Assembly (NCBI RefSeq): GCF_030718205.1
Contig: NZ_JAUZQF010000011.1
Span: 186,001-250,000, forward strand
DNA: 64,000 nucleotides
Reading direction: 5' to 3'
Source: Nonomuraea turcica
GTDB lineage: Bacteria; Actinomycetota; Actinomycetes; Streptosporangiales; Streptosporangiaceae
Below are positions 8,897 through 17,204 of this stretch, piece by piece. The position numbers and the translations under genes were made by a program. Position 1 is the first letter of the stretch. Every line of letters begins with the position of its first letter. The notes beneath the pieces are model-generated. The model made no database searches, had not been told where the DNA came from, and saw only the letters and a list, made by a program, of their open reading frames with translations.

Positions 8897-9304
8897 TCAA
8901 CCAGTCACCGGCGCGAGAGCTTCGTGCCAGCGCGCGGTGTCGGTGTACTGGTGCAGCCAGGAGATCTGCCCATCGGTGACGCGCCACAGGTGGACGAACT
9001 CGGCCTGGTAGGCGCGTCCAGTGGCTCGCGCGGCGCCTCGGTAATGCCCGGTGACCACGACGATCCCATCGGTGGTCTCATGCCAGGCCTCCTCGAAGGG
9101 GGCGGTGTCGTACTCGGCGAAGACCGCGCCCCAGACCCGGGTGAGCGTCTCCTGCGGCCCCTGGAAGGTGCCTCCGGCGCCGCACGGCATGCCCGGTGCG
9201 GTGTGGGCCTGGAATTGCGGATGGAGGAGGGCGAGGATCGCGGCGCCGTCGCCTGCTTGGGCAGCGCTGTAGAAGCCTTGGACGATTTCGGACCCCGTGG
9301 GCAT
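8897..9304 (-). CDS. SnoaL-like polyketide-cyclase-family / NTF2-like protein
   Basis: A 135-residue protein starting at ATG 9304. The order of elements is that of the SnoaL fold: an N-terminal helix (EIVQGFYSAAQAGDGAAILA), the LLHPQFQAHTAPGMP segment, a loop with FQGPQETLTRVW, and paired strands ending in YQAEFVHLWRVTDGQISWLH. SnoaL-type proteins bind small hydrophobic molecules; many are enzymes such as cyclases, isomerases or hydrolases. No catalytic residues can be assigned. It is transcribed away from a TetR gene through a shared 48-bp intergenic region, so it is the likely repressed target. Confidence 0.88.
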   Translation of the reverse strand: MPTGSEIVQGFYSAAQAGDGAAILALLHPQFQAHTAPGMPCGAGGTFQGPQETLTRVWGAVFAEYDTAPFEEAWHETTDGIVVVTGHYRGAARATGRAYQAEFVHLWRVTDGQISWLHQYTDTARWHEALAPVTG

Positions 9305-9326
9305 GTCGCTCCTTAGTAGACGACAT

Positions 9327-9336
9327 ATTCTAGAAT
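9327..9336. promoter_or_regulatory. Putative TetR operator
   Basis: A perfect palindrome ATTCTAGAAT sits in the middle of the 47-bp region between the divergent SnoaL-like and TetR genes. The flanks TAGTAGAC and GTTCACTA extend the symmetry imperfectly. Likely bound by the adjacent TetR protein. Confidence 0.5.
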
Positions 9337-9351
9337 GAGTTCACTACTATC

Positions 9352-9936
9352 ATGGAGGGACGCCCAGTGGGAAGAGCAGCCAAGTTCAGCCAGGACCAGA
9401 TTCTCAATGCGGCTTTGGCCATCACGGCCGAGGCCGGACTGGGCGCCGTCACGATGGCCGCCATCGCCGCCCGGCTCGGCGCTCCGACCGGATCGCTGTA
9501 CCACCGATTCAGTTCCCGCGATCTCTTGCTGGCCACCGTGTGGATACGTAGCGTGCGGAGTTTTCAACGCGGGTTCGTCGAGGCCTTGGCCACCGGCGAC
9601 GCTCAGGCGGCCGCCCTGCACACACCGAGGTGGTGCCGCCGGCATCCCGCGGAGGCCGCATTGTTGTTGCTCCATCGCCGACAGGAACTGGCCACCAGAT
9701 GGCCTGCCGAACTCGGCGCGGACCTCGACACGTTGAACGCCCAGGTTTCGGACGCACTGAACTCCTTCATCGCCCGCTATCCCGGCGTCGACCGCGAACG
9801 GCTGACCTTCGCCACGGTTGATGTCCCATACGGCGCAGTCCGGCGCTATCTGCTGGAACGACGCTCGCCGCCACCACTGGTCGATGAGCTGATCACATCT
9901 GCCTGCCACGCAGTACTCCCGCTGCCAAATGCATGA
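9352..9936 (+). CDS. TetR-family regulator (cassette)
   Basis: A 194-residue regulator from ATG 9352; a GTG at 9367 (VGRAAKFSQDQILN) is an equally good start. The helix-turn-helix is clear: ILNAALAITAEAGLGAVTMA, then AIAARLGAPTGSLYHRFSSR and DLLLATVWIRSV. The C-terminal part, with the HTPRWCRRHPAEAALLLLHR helices, is of the type seen in regulators paired with SnoaL or reductase genes. It lies within the inverted-repeat cassette, directly facing the SnoaL-like gene, and should control that promoter and its own. Confidence 0.9.
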   Translation: MEGRPVGRAAKFSQDQILNAALAITAEAGLGAVTMAAIAARLGAPTGSLYHRFSSRDLLLATVWIRSVRSFQRGFVEALATGDAQAAALHTPRWCRRHPAEAALLLLHRRQELATRWPAELGADLDTLNAQVSDALNSFIARYPGVDRERLTFATVDVPYGAVRRYLLERRSPPPLVDELITSACHAVLPLPNA

Positions 9937-9954
9937 CAGTCCACACAGTCGCAA

Positions 9955-9995
9955 TCAAGATCGAAACGTAACCATCACGAGATGTGCGCCAGATC
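9955..9995 (-). repeat. Right inverted repeat of the SnoaL/TetR cassette
   Basis: Reverse complement of 8785-8825 with one mismatch in 41 bases. It begins 19 bases after the TetR stop codon. Confidence 0.85.
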
Positions 9996-10163
9996 CTGAG
10001 TTTGAACAGCGCTGAGGGCCGATCCACGCCGGGAATGTCGGTCAGAAATGACAGCGCCCACGAGCACTTAGAAGATCACGGCGTGGTTGATCAGCGACGG
10101 CGGAGTACGGCCAGTCAGGGATCATCTGGTGCTTGGTCTTCTCGCTGAACTTCAACGACAAGC

Positions 10164-10754
10164 TTAGTCGCGCATGCCGTCGAAGAGGATGGTCAGCGCG
10201 CGATGGCGGAACTGCTCGCTCCACCCATCGGTCATCGCCCCTTGGCAGATCGCCGCGAGCAGGGGGATCAACTCATCGGGTCGCAGGTCGTCGCGGACGG
10301 CGCCTGCCTTCTGGGCGCGCTCGAGCAGCATGTCGACGGCGGGCCGGAGGCGTGTCAGGGCGTCGCCGACATGGACCCGAGTTCCGGTTTCGGCGAGTCG
10401 CTCGAACAGGGCCCTGTTCTGGGCACTGATCGCCATGACGCGGGCGCAGAACTCGAAGAGGGCTGTTGCGGCTTCGGAGTCGTTGACCATCGCGTCGACT
10501 TCAGTGATGAGTCGGTCCAGCAGATTCATCACCACAGCCGCGAGGAGTTCGGGTTTGGTCGGGAAGTGGCGAAACACCGTGCCGATCGCGACACCGGCGC
10601 GTGCGGCCACGGCCTCGGTCGAGGCCGACGCGCCTTGCTCGGCGAACACGGCTTCGGCCGCCTCCAGGATGCGGCTTCGATTGCGGCGAGCGTCGGCGCG
10701 AACTGGTCGTTCACCAGCACCGTCGCTGGCAGGCAGCACGCTTTCTCGATTCAT
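10164..10754 (-). CDS. TetR-family regulator
   Basis: A 196-residue protein. ATG 10754 (MNRESVLPASDG) has GGAGG at the right distance. The helix-turn-helix is RRNRSRILEAAEAVFAEQGA, then STEAVAARAGVAIGTVFRHF and PTKPELLAAVVM. The C-terminal domain (AVDMLLERAQKAGAVRDDLR) belongs to the common YbiH/SbtR-like ligand-binding group. It faces a SnoaL-like gene across an 80-bp region with a GTGAGTG/CACTCAC inverted repeat, the second such regulator-SnoaL unit within 2 kb, and probably represses it. Confidence 0.92.
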   Translation of the reverse strand: MNRESVLPASDGAGERPVRADARRNRSRILEAAEAVFAEQGASASTEAVAARAGVAIGTVFRHFPTKPELLAAVVMNLLDRLITEVDAMVNDSEAATALFEFCARVMAISAQNRALFERLAETGTRVHVGDALTRLRPAVDMLLERAQKAGAVRDDLRPDELIPLLAAICQGAMTDGWSEQFRHRALTILFDGMRD

Positions 10755-10776
10755 CGGTCCTCCAACAGTTGCCAAG

Positions 10777-10813
10777 GTGAGTGTGACTCATTATGTTGTC
10801 GAGTCCCACTCAC
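10777..10813. promoter_or_regulatory. Putative TetR operator, inverted repeat
   Basis: GTGAGTG at 10777-10783 and its reverse complement CACTCAC at 10807-10813 lie between the divergent TetR and SnoaL-like genes, with TGACTCA at 10784-10790 and GAGTC at 10801-10805 inside. Repeated GAGT/ACTC half sites suggest more than one dimer-binding site. Confidence 0.55.
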
Positions 10814-10834
10814 TTTAACTCAGGAGATTCGACC

Positions 10835-11308
10835 ATGACCCGAACCACGACTGAGACAGCAGGCCCACTCGCGATCTACGCCCGCATGCAGGAAGCAGTC
10901 CTGAACGGGGACGGCGCTGACGCAACACTCCTTCCAGCTGAGTTGCTGGCCGAAGATGTCGTGGTAGAGACGCCGTTCGCCCCTCCAGGCATGCAGCGCT
11001 ATGAGGGTCGCGAGGCGTGGCTGTCGTACTACCGCACCGGCGGCGCGGGCCTGCTGGTGCGGTTCGAGCAGTTCCGCGAACTGACCACCCACCAAACCGA
11101 CGACCCCGAGGCCATCGTCGTCGAATACGAGCTGACCGGAACGGTCATCGCCACCGGCATTCAGGCCTCGGTGACCTGCATCGCCGTGCTGCGGATCCGC
11201 GACGGCCTGATCAAGCATTGGCGCGAGTACCAGGACATCCCGGCGATCACCGAGGCGCTGACCCGGCCACCGCAGGACCTCGCCGGCGCAGACGCGCCAG
11301 CCCAGTAG
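10835..11308 (+). CDS. SnoaL-like / NTF2-family protein
   Basis: A 157-residue protein with CAGGAG before ATG 10835. It has the SnoaL arrangement: ARMQEAVLNGDGADATLLPA, LLAEDVVVETPFAPPGMQRY, then EGREAWLSYYR and the long strands VVEYELTGTVIATGIQASVT and AVLRIRDGLIKHWREYQDIP. Such proteins bind or convert small hydrophobic molecules. Its fold is that of the cassette gene at 8897-9304, but the sequences are clearly different. It is controlled most likely by the divergent TetR at 10164-10754. Confidence 0.9.
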   Translation: MTRTTTETAGPLAIYARMQEAVLNGDGADATLLPAELLAEDVVVETPFAPPGMQRYEGREAWLSYYRTGGAGLLVRFEQFRELTTHQTDDPEAIVVEYELTGTVIATGIQASVTCIAVLRIRDGLIKHWREYQDIPAITEALTRPPQDLAGADAPAQ

Positions 11309-11387
11309 CGCTCGGACCTGACACAGCCGCGGTGGTGCTACCAACTCCAACGCCTACCGTGGTGACGACGCCGCGCGCAACCGGGGG

Positions 11388-12005
11388 TCAGAAGATCGTG
11401 GCCAGGATGCCGGACTCGGCGATGATGACCACGCCGATGGCCATGAACACCAGCGGGACGATCCAGTGGCCGTGGCGTTCGACGGCGGCAATGACGGCGC
11501 GGTGGGAGCTGAGCCAGGAGGCGGCCAGGCACCATACGGCGACCCCGGCGGCGAACACCGCGATGGTCAGGATGGTGGCGGCCGGGCCGATGGTGCGAAA
11601 GACTGGGGTGTAGACGGAGATGTTGTCGGCCCCGTTGGCGATCGTCACCCCGGCCACCGAGACCACGCCCGTCGCCGTCGCTCGCCCGCTGTACTCGCCG
11701 CCGCCGGAGGCGCGCAGCGCGCCGAGCAGGCCGCGCACGCCTAGGGCCAGGGGGATCAGCCCGAGCAGGCCCACCCACCGCTCGGGCAGCAGGGCCAGGC
11801 CGAGCGCGGCGATGACCGAGATCGCCACCAGCGCACCGATGCCGGCGTACTGGCCTGCCCAGATCTGCCACGGCCGCAGCACGCGCCCGGCGCGGGCGGA
11901 CAGGAACAGCACCGTCAACACGACGAGGTCGTCGATGTTGGTGCCGGCGAACATGGCGACGGCCGCAGCCAGGGTGGGGGCGAGTTGGTCGGCGAGCACG
12001 GTCAT
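11388..12005 (-). CDS. CadD-family cadmium resistance transporter
   Basis: A 205-residue integral membrane protein from ATG 12005. Six hydrophobic segments are visible. The signatures are TNIDDLVVLTVLFLSARAGR near the N terminus, and ATGVVSVAGVTIANGADNIS then VYTPVFRTI in the second half. These repeated N-[IS]-D motifs with conserved Asn and Asp in membrane helices mark the CadD/LysE-related transporter group, linked to cadmium or quaternary cation export. No metal-responsive regulator adjoins it. Specificity is inferred from family only. Confidence 0.88.
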   Translation of the reverse strand: MTVLADQLAPTLAAAVAMFAGTNIDDLVVLTVLFLSARAGRVLRPWQIWAGQYAGIGALVAISVIAALGLALLPERWVGLLGLIPLALGVRGLLGALRASGGGEYSGRATATGVVSVAGVTIANGADNISVYTPVFRTIGPAATILTIAVFAAGVAVWCLAASWLSSHRAVIAAVERHGHWIVPLVFMAIGVVIIAESGILATIF

Positions 12006-12016
12006 GACCGGCGAAC

Positions 12017-12364
12017 CTACCGGGCGGCACTGGCAGCGTCCTGCCCGGCCTGAGGTGGAGGCGGGGTGAGGTCGGCATGGCAAGCGCCGGAGGCGCGGAA
12101 GCGTTCGGCGAGCTGGGCCAGGTAGGCAGTGGGGTAGTTGGCGGCCATGCCGAGCACCTCGGAGGTGAAACGGCGGGCCGGATCGTAGGAGAAGGTGCCC
12201 AGCAGGTGATCCCAGGCCAGAGTGAACAGGCCGAAGTTGACGTCGCCGATGCCGGCCCACTTCAGGTGGTGAAAGCGGTGGCCTTCGTTGAGGGCGAGCA
12301 CGTACTTGAATGCGCCGACGTGGTAGTCGGCGTTGGAGTGCTGCAGCAGCAGTTGCACCGCCAC
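12017..12364 (-). pseudogene. Fatty acid hydroxylase/sterol desaturase family, C-terminal remnant
   Basis: The frame reads LLLQHSNADYHVGAFKYVLA, then LNEGHRFHHLKWAGIGDVNF and GLFTLAWDHLLGTFSYDP. This is the C-terminal half of the fatty acid hydroxylase superfamily, with the last His cluster (HRFHH) that binds the di-iron centre. The earlier membrane helices and His clusters (HxxxH, HxxHH) are missing, and the sequence upstream of about 12364 is unrelated. A functional enzyme would need about 250-300 residues. The fragment ends 12 bases from the CadD start. Confidence 0.7.
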
Positions 12365-12451
12365 AGCCAGGGCGAGGGGTGCGCAGGCGTGCGTTTCCCT
12401 GGCCGAGCCACCTTGTCATTGGCGTTATTGCGGCCCGTGTCTGGCAGGGCA

Positions 12452-13726
12452 TCAGCCTGCGATGGAGGCGTTGGCCTCCGTGATGAACTTCCGTGCGGCG
12501 TCGTCAGGGGTCATCCGGCCGAACAACACCTCATCCGTATACCGCTTGAGGATGCCCTCCATGGCGCTGGCGAGCTTCGGCGGGGCGGCAGGCGGATCCG
12601 TGAGCTCGCCCTTGATCTCGTCGAGGAAGGCCAGCGTCTTCCTGTCAGTCTCCGAAAGCTTGTCCTGGACCGCCGCCAGCACCTTGGAGCTGGCCGGAAG
12701 GCCGCGGTCACTGAGGATGATCCGGCCCGCCTCCGGGTCGTTGATCATGAAGTCGATGAACTTGGCGGCCTCGGCCGCGTGCTCGGACTTCGCCGAGGCG
12801 GTGTAGAACATCGCGGGCTGCAGGAACATGCCGCCGGCGGAGGCGCCCTGTACCTTCGGCATCCGCAGCAGCTCCATTTCCTTGCCGCCCGACGCCTTGC
12901 TGATCGCACCGAGCTCGTTGCTCCACCACATCCCCATCGCGCCGTTTCCGGTGGCGAACAGCGACCGGTCCGCGTTCTGGGCACCGAGCTCAACGCTCTT
13001 GGGGATGTCAGGAGAACCCTTGGTCTTGGCCAGCTTCCGGTGGATGGCCCACCATGCCTTGAGCGTATTGGGCGAGACGCCGATCTTGTTGCCGTCGTAG
13101 AAGCGGTCGCCCCGCTGAGCGGCGAAGATCTGCAGGAAGGCCGGATTGAAAGCCTGCTGCGTGCCGTAGACCTTGCCGCCGGCCCCTGCGGTGATCTTCG
13201 CCGCCAAGTCGATGTATTCTTCCCAGGTCCACGTGGTGTCGTCGGGTAGTTTCTGCCCCGCGCTCTCGATCGCCTTCGGGTCCACGACCAGGGACCAGGC
13301 GTTGACCCCGGTGGGGATGGCGACCTGCTTGCCGTCGATCGAGCCGGTGGCCAGCACCTTGCCGTCGATGTCGGCAGTGTTGACCCTGCTGGAGAGGTCG
13401 GCGAGCGTGCCGCGCTCGGCGTACTCCCGCAGGCCGCGGATCTCGATCGTGATGACGTCAGGCGTATCCTCGCCCGCGACCTTCGTAGCCAGCGTCTCGT
13501 AGTAGCTGCCGAAGCCGGAGAACTCTCCCACGACGTCGATGTTCGGGTTCTTCGCCTCGAACCTCTTGATCGCCTCTTCGGTCATCTTCTGCCGAGCGTC
13601 AGTGCCCCAGTAGGAGAAGCGCAGCTTGATCTTGCCGTCGGCGCCTTCGCCACCGCAGGCCGCAGTGATCACCAGCACAGCAGTGGCCAGCAACGCTACC
13701 GTCCACATCTTCTTGCCAGAGCCCAC
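12452..13726 (-). CDS. ABC-type sugar-binding lipoprotein (orphan)
   Basis: A 424-residue family 1 extracellular solute-binding protein. The GTG at 13726 is chosen because AGGAGGT lies upstream and a lipoprotein signal begins there (VGSGKKMWTVALLATAVLVI), with the lipid-attached Cys at residue 24. The mature protein has typical features: KLRFSYWGTDARQKMTEEAI, ITIEIRGLREYAERGTLADL, NTTW-type hinge segments and the C-terminal FITEANASI helix. It should bind a carbohydrate outside the membrane and deliver it to an ABC permease. No permease or ATPase gene is adjacent, so it must use proteins encoded elsewhere or be a leftover of a broken operon. The 290 bases upstream hold no gene. Confidence 0.93.
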   Translation of the reverse strand: MGSGKKMWTVALLATAVLVITAACGGEGADGKIKLRFSYWGTDARQKMTEEAIKRFEAKNPNIDVVGEFSGFGSYYETLATKVAGEDTPDVITIEIRGLREYAERGTLADLSSRVNTADIDGKVLATGSIDGKQVAIPTGVNAWSLVVDPKAIESAGQKLPDDTTWTWEEYIDLAAKITAGAGGKVYGTQQAFNPAFLQIFAAQRGDRFYDGNKIGVSPNTLKAWWAIHRKLAKTKGSPDIPKSVELGAQNADRSLFATGNGAMGMWWSNELGAISKASGGKEMELLRMPKVQGASAGGMFLQPAMFYTASAKSEHAAEAAKFIDFMINDPEAGRIILSDRGLPASSKVLAAVQDKLSETDRKTLAFLDEIKGELTDPPAAPPKLASAMEGILKRYTDEVLFGRMTPDDAARKFITEANASIAG

Positions 13727-14016
13727 GGCTCCTACCTCCTGGGGGTGGAGGACCTGCTTCGGTCCTGGGGTGATCACACCATGGATCAGGTACTTCGTTC
13801 CGGCCAGGAAGAGGTCGAAGATCAGCCCGAGCGCGCGTTGATCGGCATGGCGAGCATCGGGGCCCACGACGACTCTCCGCCGGAGTCAAAGAATCCTGCA
13901 AGGTTACCGGGGCAGAGAAGTTGTCGGAATTATTCAGGCGGAGGAAAAGGCCGAGAAAGTCGGTCCGTGCCTAAATGAGCGTTTAGTCCTTTTCGATCCC
14001 GCGTTCAGGTAATGCG

Positions 14017-14180
14017 TCATGCGGGGGTGGATTCGCCGGCGAGGCGGCGGGTCATGAGGTCGATTATGGCGATGTGGATCACGGCTTAGGAGCTGGTGAC
14101 AGGGCCTCGTAGTCGCGGGTTTGACAGAAGGAAAACATGAGCCAGCCTCGGGGTGCGCTTGACCACCCAGGGGTGCGGAG
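14017..14180 (-). mobile_element. IS5-like transposase, 3' remnant
   Basis: Frames joined on the minus strand give HPWVVKRTP, GWLMFSFCQTRDYEALSPAP and VIHIAIIDLMTRRLAGESTP before a stop at 14017. This resembles the end of IS5-type transposases (WVVERTFAWL, RDYER, then IxWAMIxLMxRRL). At least two frameshifts are present and most of the gene is missing. No inverted repeats were identified. The stretches on either side (13727-14016 and 14181-14295) show no gene. Confidence 0.6.
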
Positions 14181-14295
14181 GCCACATAAGCCCCGGCTCG
14201 GCCATCGACTGATCGCGGCACGTTTCGGGAAATCTCGCCTGTCAATTGCATAGACGAGAATGTGGGTCCCTCCTTCGACGGAAAGGTGCGTGCTC

Positions 14296-14823
14296 ATGCC
14301 TCGATTGCTGCGCCGTTTGGCGGTCATCGCAGCAAGCCTTCTCCTCGCGGCGGCGACGGTCGTCGTGCCGGCCTCGGCATCGTCCGGTCTCGCGGCGCCC
14401 AGGATCGTCTACATCAAGCAGAAGCACTCCCCCACCCGGCACCTCGGAGTGCTCGGCTTCGCCGAATCCCGGGATCCGGTGAACCAACTGCTCGGCTCGG
14501 AGCAGTTATGGGAGATGAACGTCGTCTCGACGCACCAGGGCGCGTGGGTCGTCACCTTCAAGCTGTATGGGTCGAACCTGTGCCTGGACAAGTCCCTCGA
14601 CACGTCCACGAGCAACATCGTCTACCTCTACACCTGCCTGGGGACGGCTAACCAGCGGTGGCTCCTGCAGCGAACGGGATCCGTCACCGGCGCGAATCTT
14701 CATTACATCAGGACCTATTATCAGGGCACCCCTGGAAACTGTCTCCGCACTTACACGACAGGCAATTCCATCGTCGGGAATTGCGCGGATGAGCTGGACG
14801 AATACGCCATTTACGTGATCTGA
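14296..14823 (+). CDS. Secreted ricin-type lectin-like protein
   Basis: A 175-residue precursor from ATG 14296, with GGAAAGGTG upstream. The signal peptide is MPRLLRRLAVIAASLLLAAA to about residue 29. The middle (NLCLDKSLDTSTSNIVYLYT, then CLGTANQRWLLQ) has the CLD...C...QRW pattern of one beta-trefoil repeat of the ricin B type, and a second CLRT...VGNC unit follows. At this length only one trefoil, partly degenerate, can fit. It may bind carbohydrate on cell wall or substrate surfaces. No enzyme is attached to it. Confidence 0.8.
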   Translation: MPRLLRRLAVIAASLLLAAATVVVPASASSGLAAPRIVYIKQKHSPTRHLGVLGFAESRDPVNQLLGSEQLWEMNVVSTHQGAWVVTFKLYGSNLCLDKSLDTSTSNIVYLYTCLGTANQRWLLQRTGSVTGANLHYIRTYYQGTPGNCLRTYTTGNSIVGNCADELDEYAIYVI

Positions 14824-14922
14824 GCCGAATGGCGTGACCACCTCCTCATGCCGATCCGCGCATCTACGAGGGGCAGCGTCGTACGGGGCTGCTCAACGTG
14901 GCGCCTCTGGCTGGAGGTGGAG

Positions 14923-14995
14923 ATGGTGCGCCCTGCGGCATCGGGCGCCTGCGAGTCGGCGCGAGCGCGGTACCGGGGCTGTAGCGGGCCGGACG
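14923..14995 (+). repeat. 73-bp dispersed direct repeat, copy 1
   Basis: Begins ATGGTGCGCCCTGCGGCA and is 71 of 73 bases identical to 21258-21330, in the same orientation. It contains the hairpin arms GCGCCC and GGGCGC. It lies 100 bases after a secreted-protein gene; the other copy lies 98 bases after an MFS gene. The nature of the element is unknown. Confidence 0.8.
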
Positions 14996-15074
14996 ATCGC
15001 GCCGACTGCTGATCCGGCTGACGTTGGATCCGCGATGATGTGCGGCTCTGGTTCGCTTTCTGGCAGCAGCTCAT

Positions 15075-15623
15075 TCAGACAGGCACTTCAAATATGAGCT
15101 CGAGGCCGTCCACCTCGTCCCATTGCTCTCCGACCTCGACGAAGCCGAATCCGGAAATCGTGGCCAGGGACGCGGTGTTCCCGGGACCGATCGTCACCCG
15201 TGCAGTCCTGACTCCGGATTCGGCTGCGGCCCGGCGCATCAACTCGGTCAACATCGTCCTGGCGTACCCCTGACGACGGTAGCCAGGAGCCACCGAATAA
15301 CCGATCTCCACCATGCCCATCTCGTCCGGCGGCCCGTGGAAACCGGCATACCCCACCACGACGCCCTCGGGCTCGGCCACTACGGCTCGGGTGAGCCACC
15401 CCACGCTACCCGGGTCCGAGGCCAGCTGATTGATCCGATACCCCCAGACCCACTTCGCCTGATCGGTAAGGAAGTACTCCGTGAGCTCGACTCCTGCCTC
15501 GACACTGGCCCGGGCAAGGTCGTCATCCAGCAAGGCGGTCATGGCCGTGCTCGTCAGATCAACAAATCTCACTGACTTCAATCCGGTAGGGGCCGGGGGC
15601 AGGCGTCCAAACTCATCTGTCAC
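15075..15623 (-). CDS. GNAT-family N-acetyltransferase
   Basis: I take the GTG at 15623 as start (VTDEFGRLPPAPTGLKSVRF), giving 182 residues; there is no strong ribosome site and longer forms are possible. The GNAT core is clear: VVVGYAGFHGPPDEMGMVEI, then motif A GYSVAPGYRRQGYARTMLTE, whose RRQGYA loop binds acetyl-CoA, and motif B NTASLATISGFGFVEVGEQW. The family resembles RimJ/RimL-type acetyltransferases. Its acceptor is unknown. It stands alone between a repeat region and a TIGR03086 gene on the same strand 150 bases upstream. Confidence 0.9.
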   Translation of the reverse strand: MTDEFGRLPPAPTGLKSVRFVDLTSTAMTALLDDDLARASVEAGVELTEYFLTDQAKWVWGYRINQLASDPGSVGWLTRAVVAEPEGVVVGYAGFHGPPDEMGMVEIGYSVAPGYRRQGYARTMLTELMRRAAAESGVRTARVTIGPGNTASLATISGFGFVEVGEQWDEVDGLELIFEVPV

Positions 15624-15777
15624 AGCGCAGATGATCGCGGAGCGCCCTGGCCCGTGTCCAACGGGTTTCAGAGTGGTCGATGTCCAACCCGGCTCACGTC
15701 GCGACCTCAAGGCGCTCACTTGACCCACGACCCGGTGAACGTTTCCGGTCACAGCAATCGCCAAACCACCTTGATGG

Positions 15778-16374
15778 TCACGCCAGTTTGGGCGTCCACG
15801 CGGGGTCGCGACCGGCGAAGCCGAGTGCGCGGTCGAACGCCGGGGCGTCCTCGGGGACCTCGACCACCGGTCCGAAGAGCCCTTCCCGGCTGGCTGCCTG
15901 GTCCGGTTGCGCCGAAGCGCTGGTGAACGCGAGGACGGCCGCCGTGTCGGCCGGGTTGCACGTGAACGGCTGGCCGGTGGCGCGGGCCAGGTCCCAGCCG
16001 TGCAGGACCAGTTCGTCCAGCGCGACCATGCCCATCTCTTGAGCGGGCATCGTCACGCCGCCGGCCTCGGTCATCCCCTCCCAGGCGATCGGGTCACGCC
16101 AGGCCTCCACCAGCTCATCGAGCCGCTGCGGAAGCAGCGTGCGCCACTGCGGATCGAGACGCTCGGCATTCGCGCTCGGCCCTGGTCCGCCTTCGGGCGG
16201 GGTGGTCTTGCGGGCCGCCCAGGTGAACGCGATCGACAAGCCCATGAGGTGGTCGAGCAGTGCGGCGACCGGGGTGTCAGCGCACGGCGTTGGATCGTCC
16301 AGTTGGTCCTCGGTCACGCCATCCAACAGGCCTACCACTTCGCGGGCAGCGGACTCCAGATCGATCATGGGCAT
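15778..16374 (-). CDS. TIGR03086-family (mycothiol-dependent, DinB-like) protein
   Basis: A 198-residue protein; ATG 16374 (MPMIDLESAA) has GAGAGGAAA upstream. The N-terminal part VVGLLDGVTEDQLDDPTPCA and DTPVAALLDHLMGLSIAFT has the conserved TPC...V..LL.H pattern, and LDELVLHGWDLARATGQPF supplies the second His-bearing helix. Together with His66-type metal ligands this is the TIGR03086 / maleylpyruvate-isomerase-N group, metal-binding proteins often tied to mycothiol chemistry in actinobacteria. Reaction unknown. It may be co-transcribed with the GNAT gene downstream. Confidence 0.9.
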   Translation of the reverse strand: MPMIDLESAAREVVGLLDGVTEDQLDDPTPCADTPVAALLDHLMGLSIAFTWAARKTTPPEGGPGPSANAERLDPQWRTLLPQRLDELVEAWRDPIAWEGMTEAGGVTMPAQEMGMVALDELVLHGWDLARATGQPFTCNPADTAAVLAFTSASAQPDQAASREGLFGPVVEVPEDAPAFDRALGFAGRDPAWTPKLA

Positions 16375-16601
16375 GGCGGTTTCCTCTCCGTCGGACCTCA
16401 TTCGCTGCACCCGTGCTGACTCCCCAGGATCGAAGAAGTCATCGGTTGCCGCCGACAATCTCCCGTCCGCGCGGCGGTATCCGCTGAGCGAACGCCACGC
16501 ACCGCAATGCTGAGACCAAGCGCTCGCTCAGCGGCGTACGCGCCGGCGGCCGAAAGCTTGGCGGTACGATGCGCTCGGCCGTAAGGATCTTCGGAGGCAG
16601 C

Positions 16602-17093
16602 ATGACAGGCCGTGGTGTTCATTTCGCTTTGTCCCGAGTGCAGGAGCAGCGGTTGCTCGCAGCGCCCGATGACGAAGCGGTCATGGGCCTCATCGAGGAG
16701 ATCGAAGAGGAATGGGCCCGGCCGTTCCTCGTGGAGACGGACAAGGCTTGGGACGCGCTCCATCGGTGTCTGAGTGACGGAACGCTGGAACTCGATGCCG
16801 GCGGGTACCCGCTGACGTACGCCATCCTGGGTGGACGGCAGCTCTATGAAGGCGACGACTATGTCGTCCGATACGTGACCGCTGAACAGGTGCGGGATAT
16901 CGCGACGGCGCTCAGAGACGTCAACGAAGCGTGGTTGCAGGGCCGCTACCTCGCGTTGGACACGACTGACTATGCCGGACCGCATACCGTGGACGACTTC
17001 CGGTACACCTGGGCAAGTTATAAGGATCTACGGCATTTCTACGACTTGGCGGCGGACGAAGGCCGCTCCGTGATTTTCACGGTAGATCAGTAG
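16602..17093 (+). CDS. DUF1877-family protein
   Basis: A 163-residue cytoplasmic protein. ATG 16602 follows GGAGGC at correct spacing. It starts MTGRGVHFALSRVQEQRLLA, followed by an acidic helix (IEEIEEEW) and DKAWDALHRCLSDGTLEL, then an alternating helix-strand domain with YVTAEQVRDIATALRDVNEA and RHFYDLAADEGRSVIFTVDQ at the end. This is the full DUF1877 (YfbM-like) layout. Function unknown; such genes are often found beside toxin or effector genes in other bacteria, but none is seen here. Confidence 0.9.
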   Translation: MTGRGVHFALSRVQEQRLLAAPDDEAVMGLIEEIEEEWARPFLVETDKAWDALHRCLSDGTLELDAGGYPLTYAILGGRQLYEGDDYVVRYVTAEQVRDIATALRDVNEAWLQGRYLALDTTDYAGPHTVDDFRYTWASYKDLRHFYDLAADEGRSVIFTVDQ

Positions 17094-17155
17094 CGATCGG
17101 CCGATCGTTCGGGACGACAGTGGACAGAGCAGATAGCGGGCGTCCGTGACCTCAC

Positions 17156-17199
17156 CCTAGGCGATCTACGGCGAAGAGCCTGCTGCTCTTCGGGCTAGG
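17156..17199 (+). terminator. Hairpin, likely terminator of the DUF1877 gene
   Basis: CCTAG (17156-17160) pairs with CTAGG (17195-17199), and within it GAAGAGC pairs with GCTCTTC around a 5-nt loop (17173-17191). It starts 62 bases after the DUF1877 stop. There is no T tract, as is usual in high-GC actinobacteria. Confidence 0.55.
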
Positions 17200-17204
17200 T
17201 GAAA

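Larger units (their letters stand above)
8785..9995. mobile_element. 1.2-kb cassette bounded by 41-nt inverted repeats
   Basis: The 41 bases at 8785-8825 reappear as reverse complement at 9955-9995 with a single mismatch. Between them lie only a SnoaL-like gene and a divergent TetR gene, whose stop codons are 72 and 19 bases from the repeats. There is no transposase, so this would be a non-autonomous, MITE-like or passenger element moved in trans. I see no clear target-site duplication at the outer edges. The tight fit of the repeats around one regulator-target pair argues against chance. Confidence 0.6.

Noticed and set aside
8785..9995. The 41-nt inverted repeats as transcription terminators or TetR operators
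   Set aside because: Neither copy is itself a palindrome or hairpin, and they lie outside both gene ends rather than between the promoters.
12452..13726. A sugar ABC operon
   Set aside because: Only the binding lipoprotein is present; there are no permease or ATPase genes on either side.
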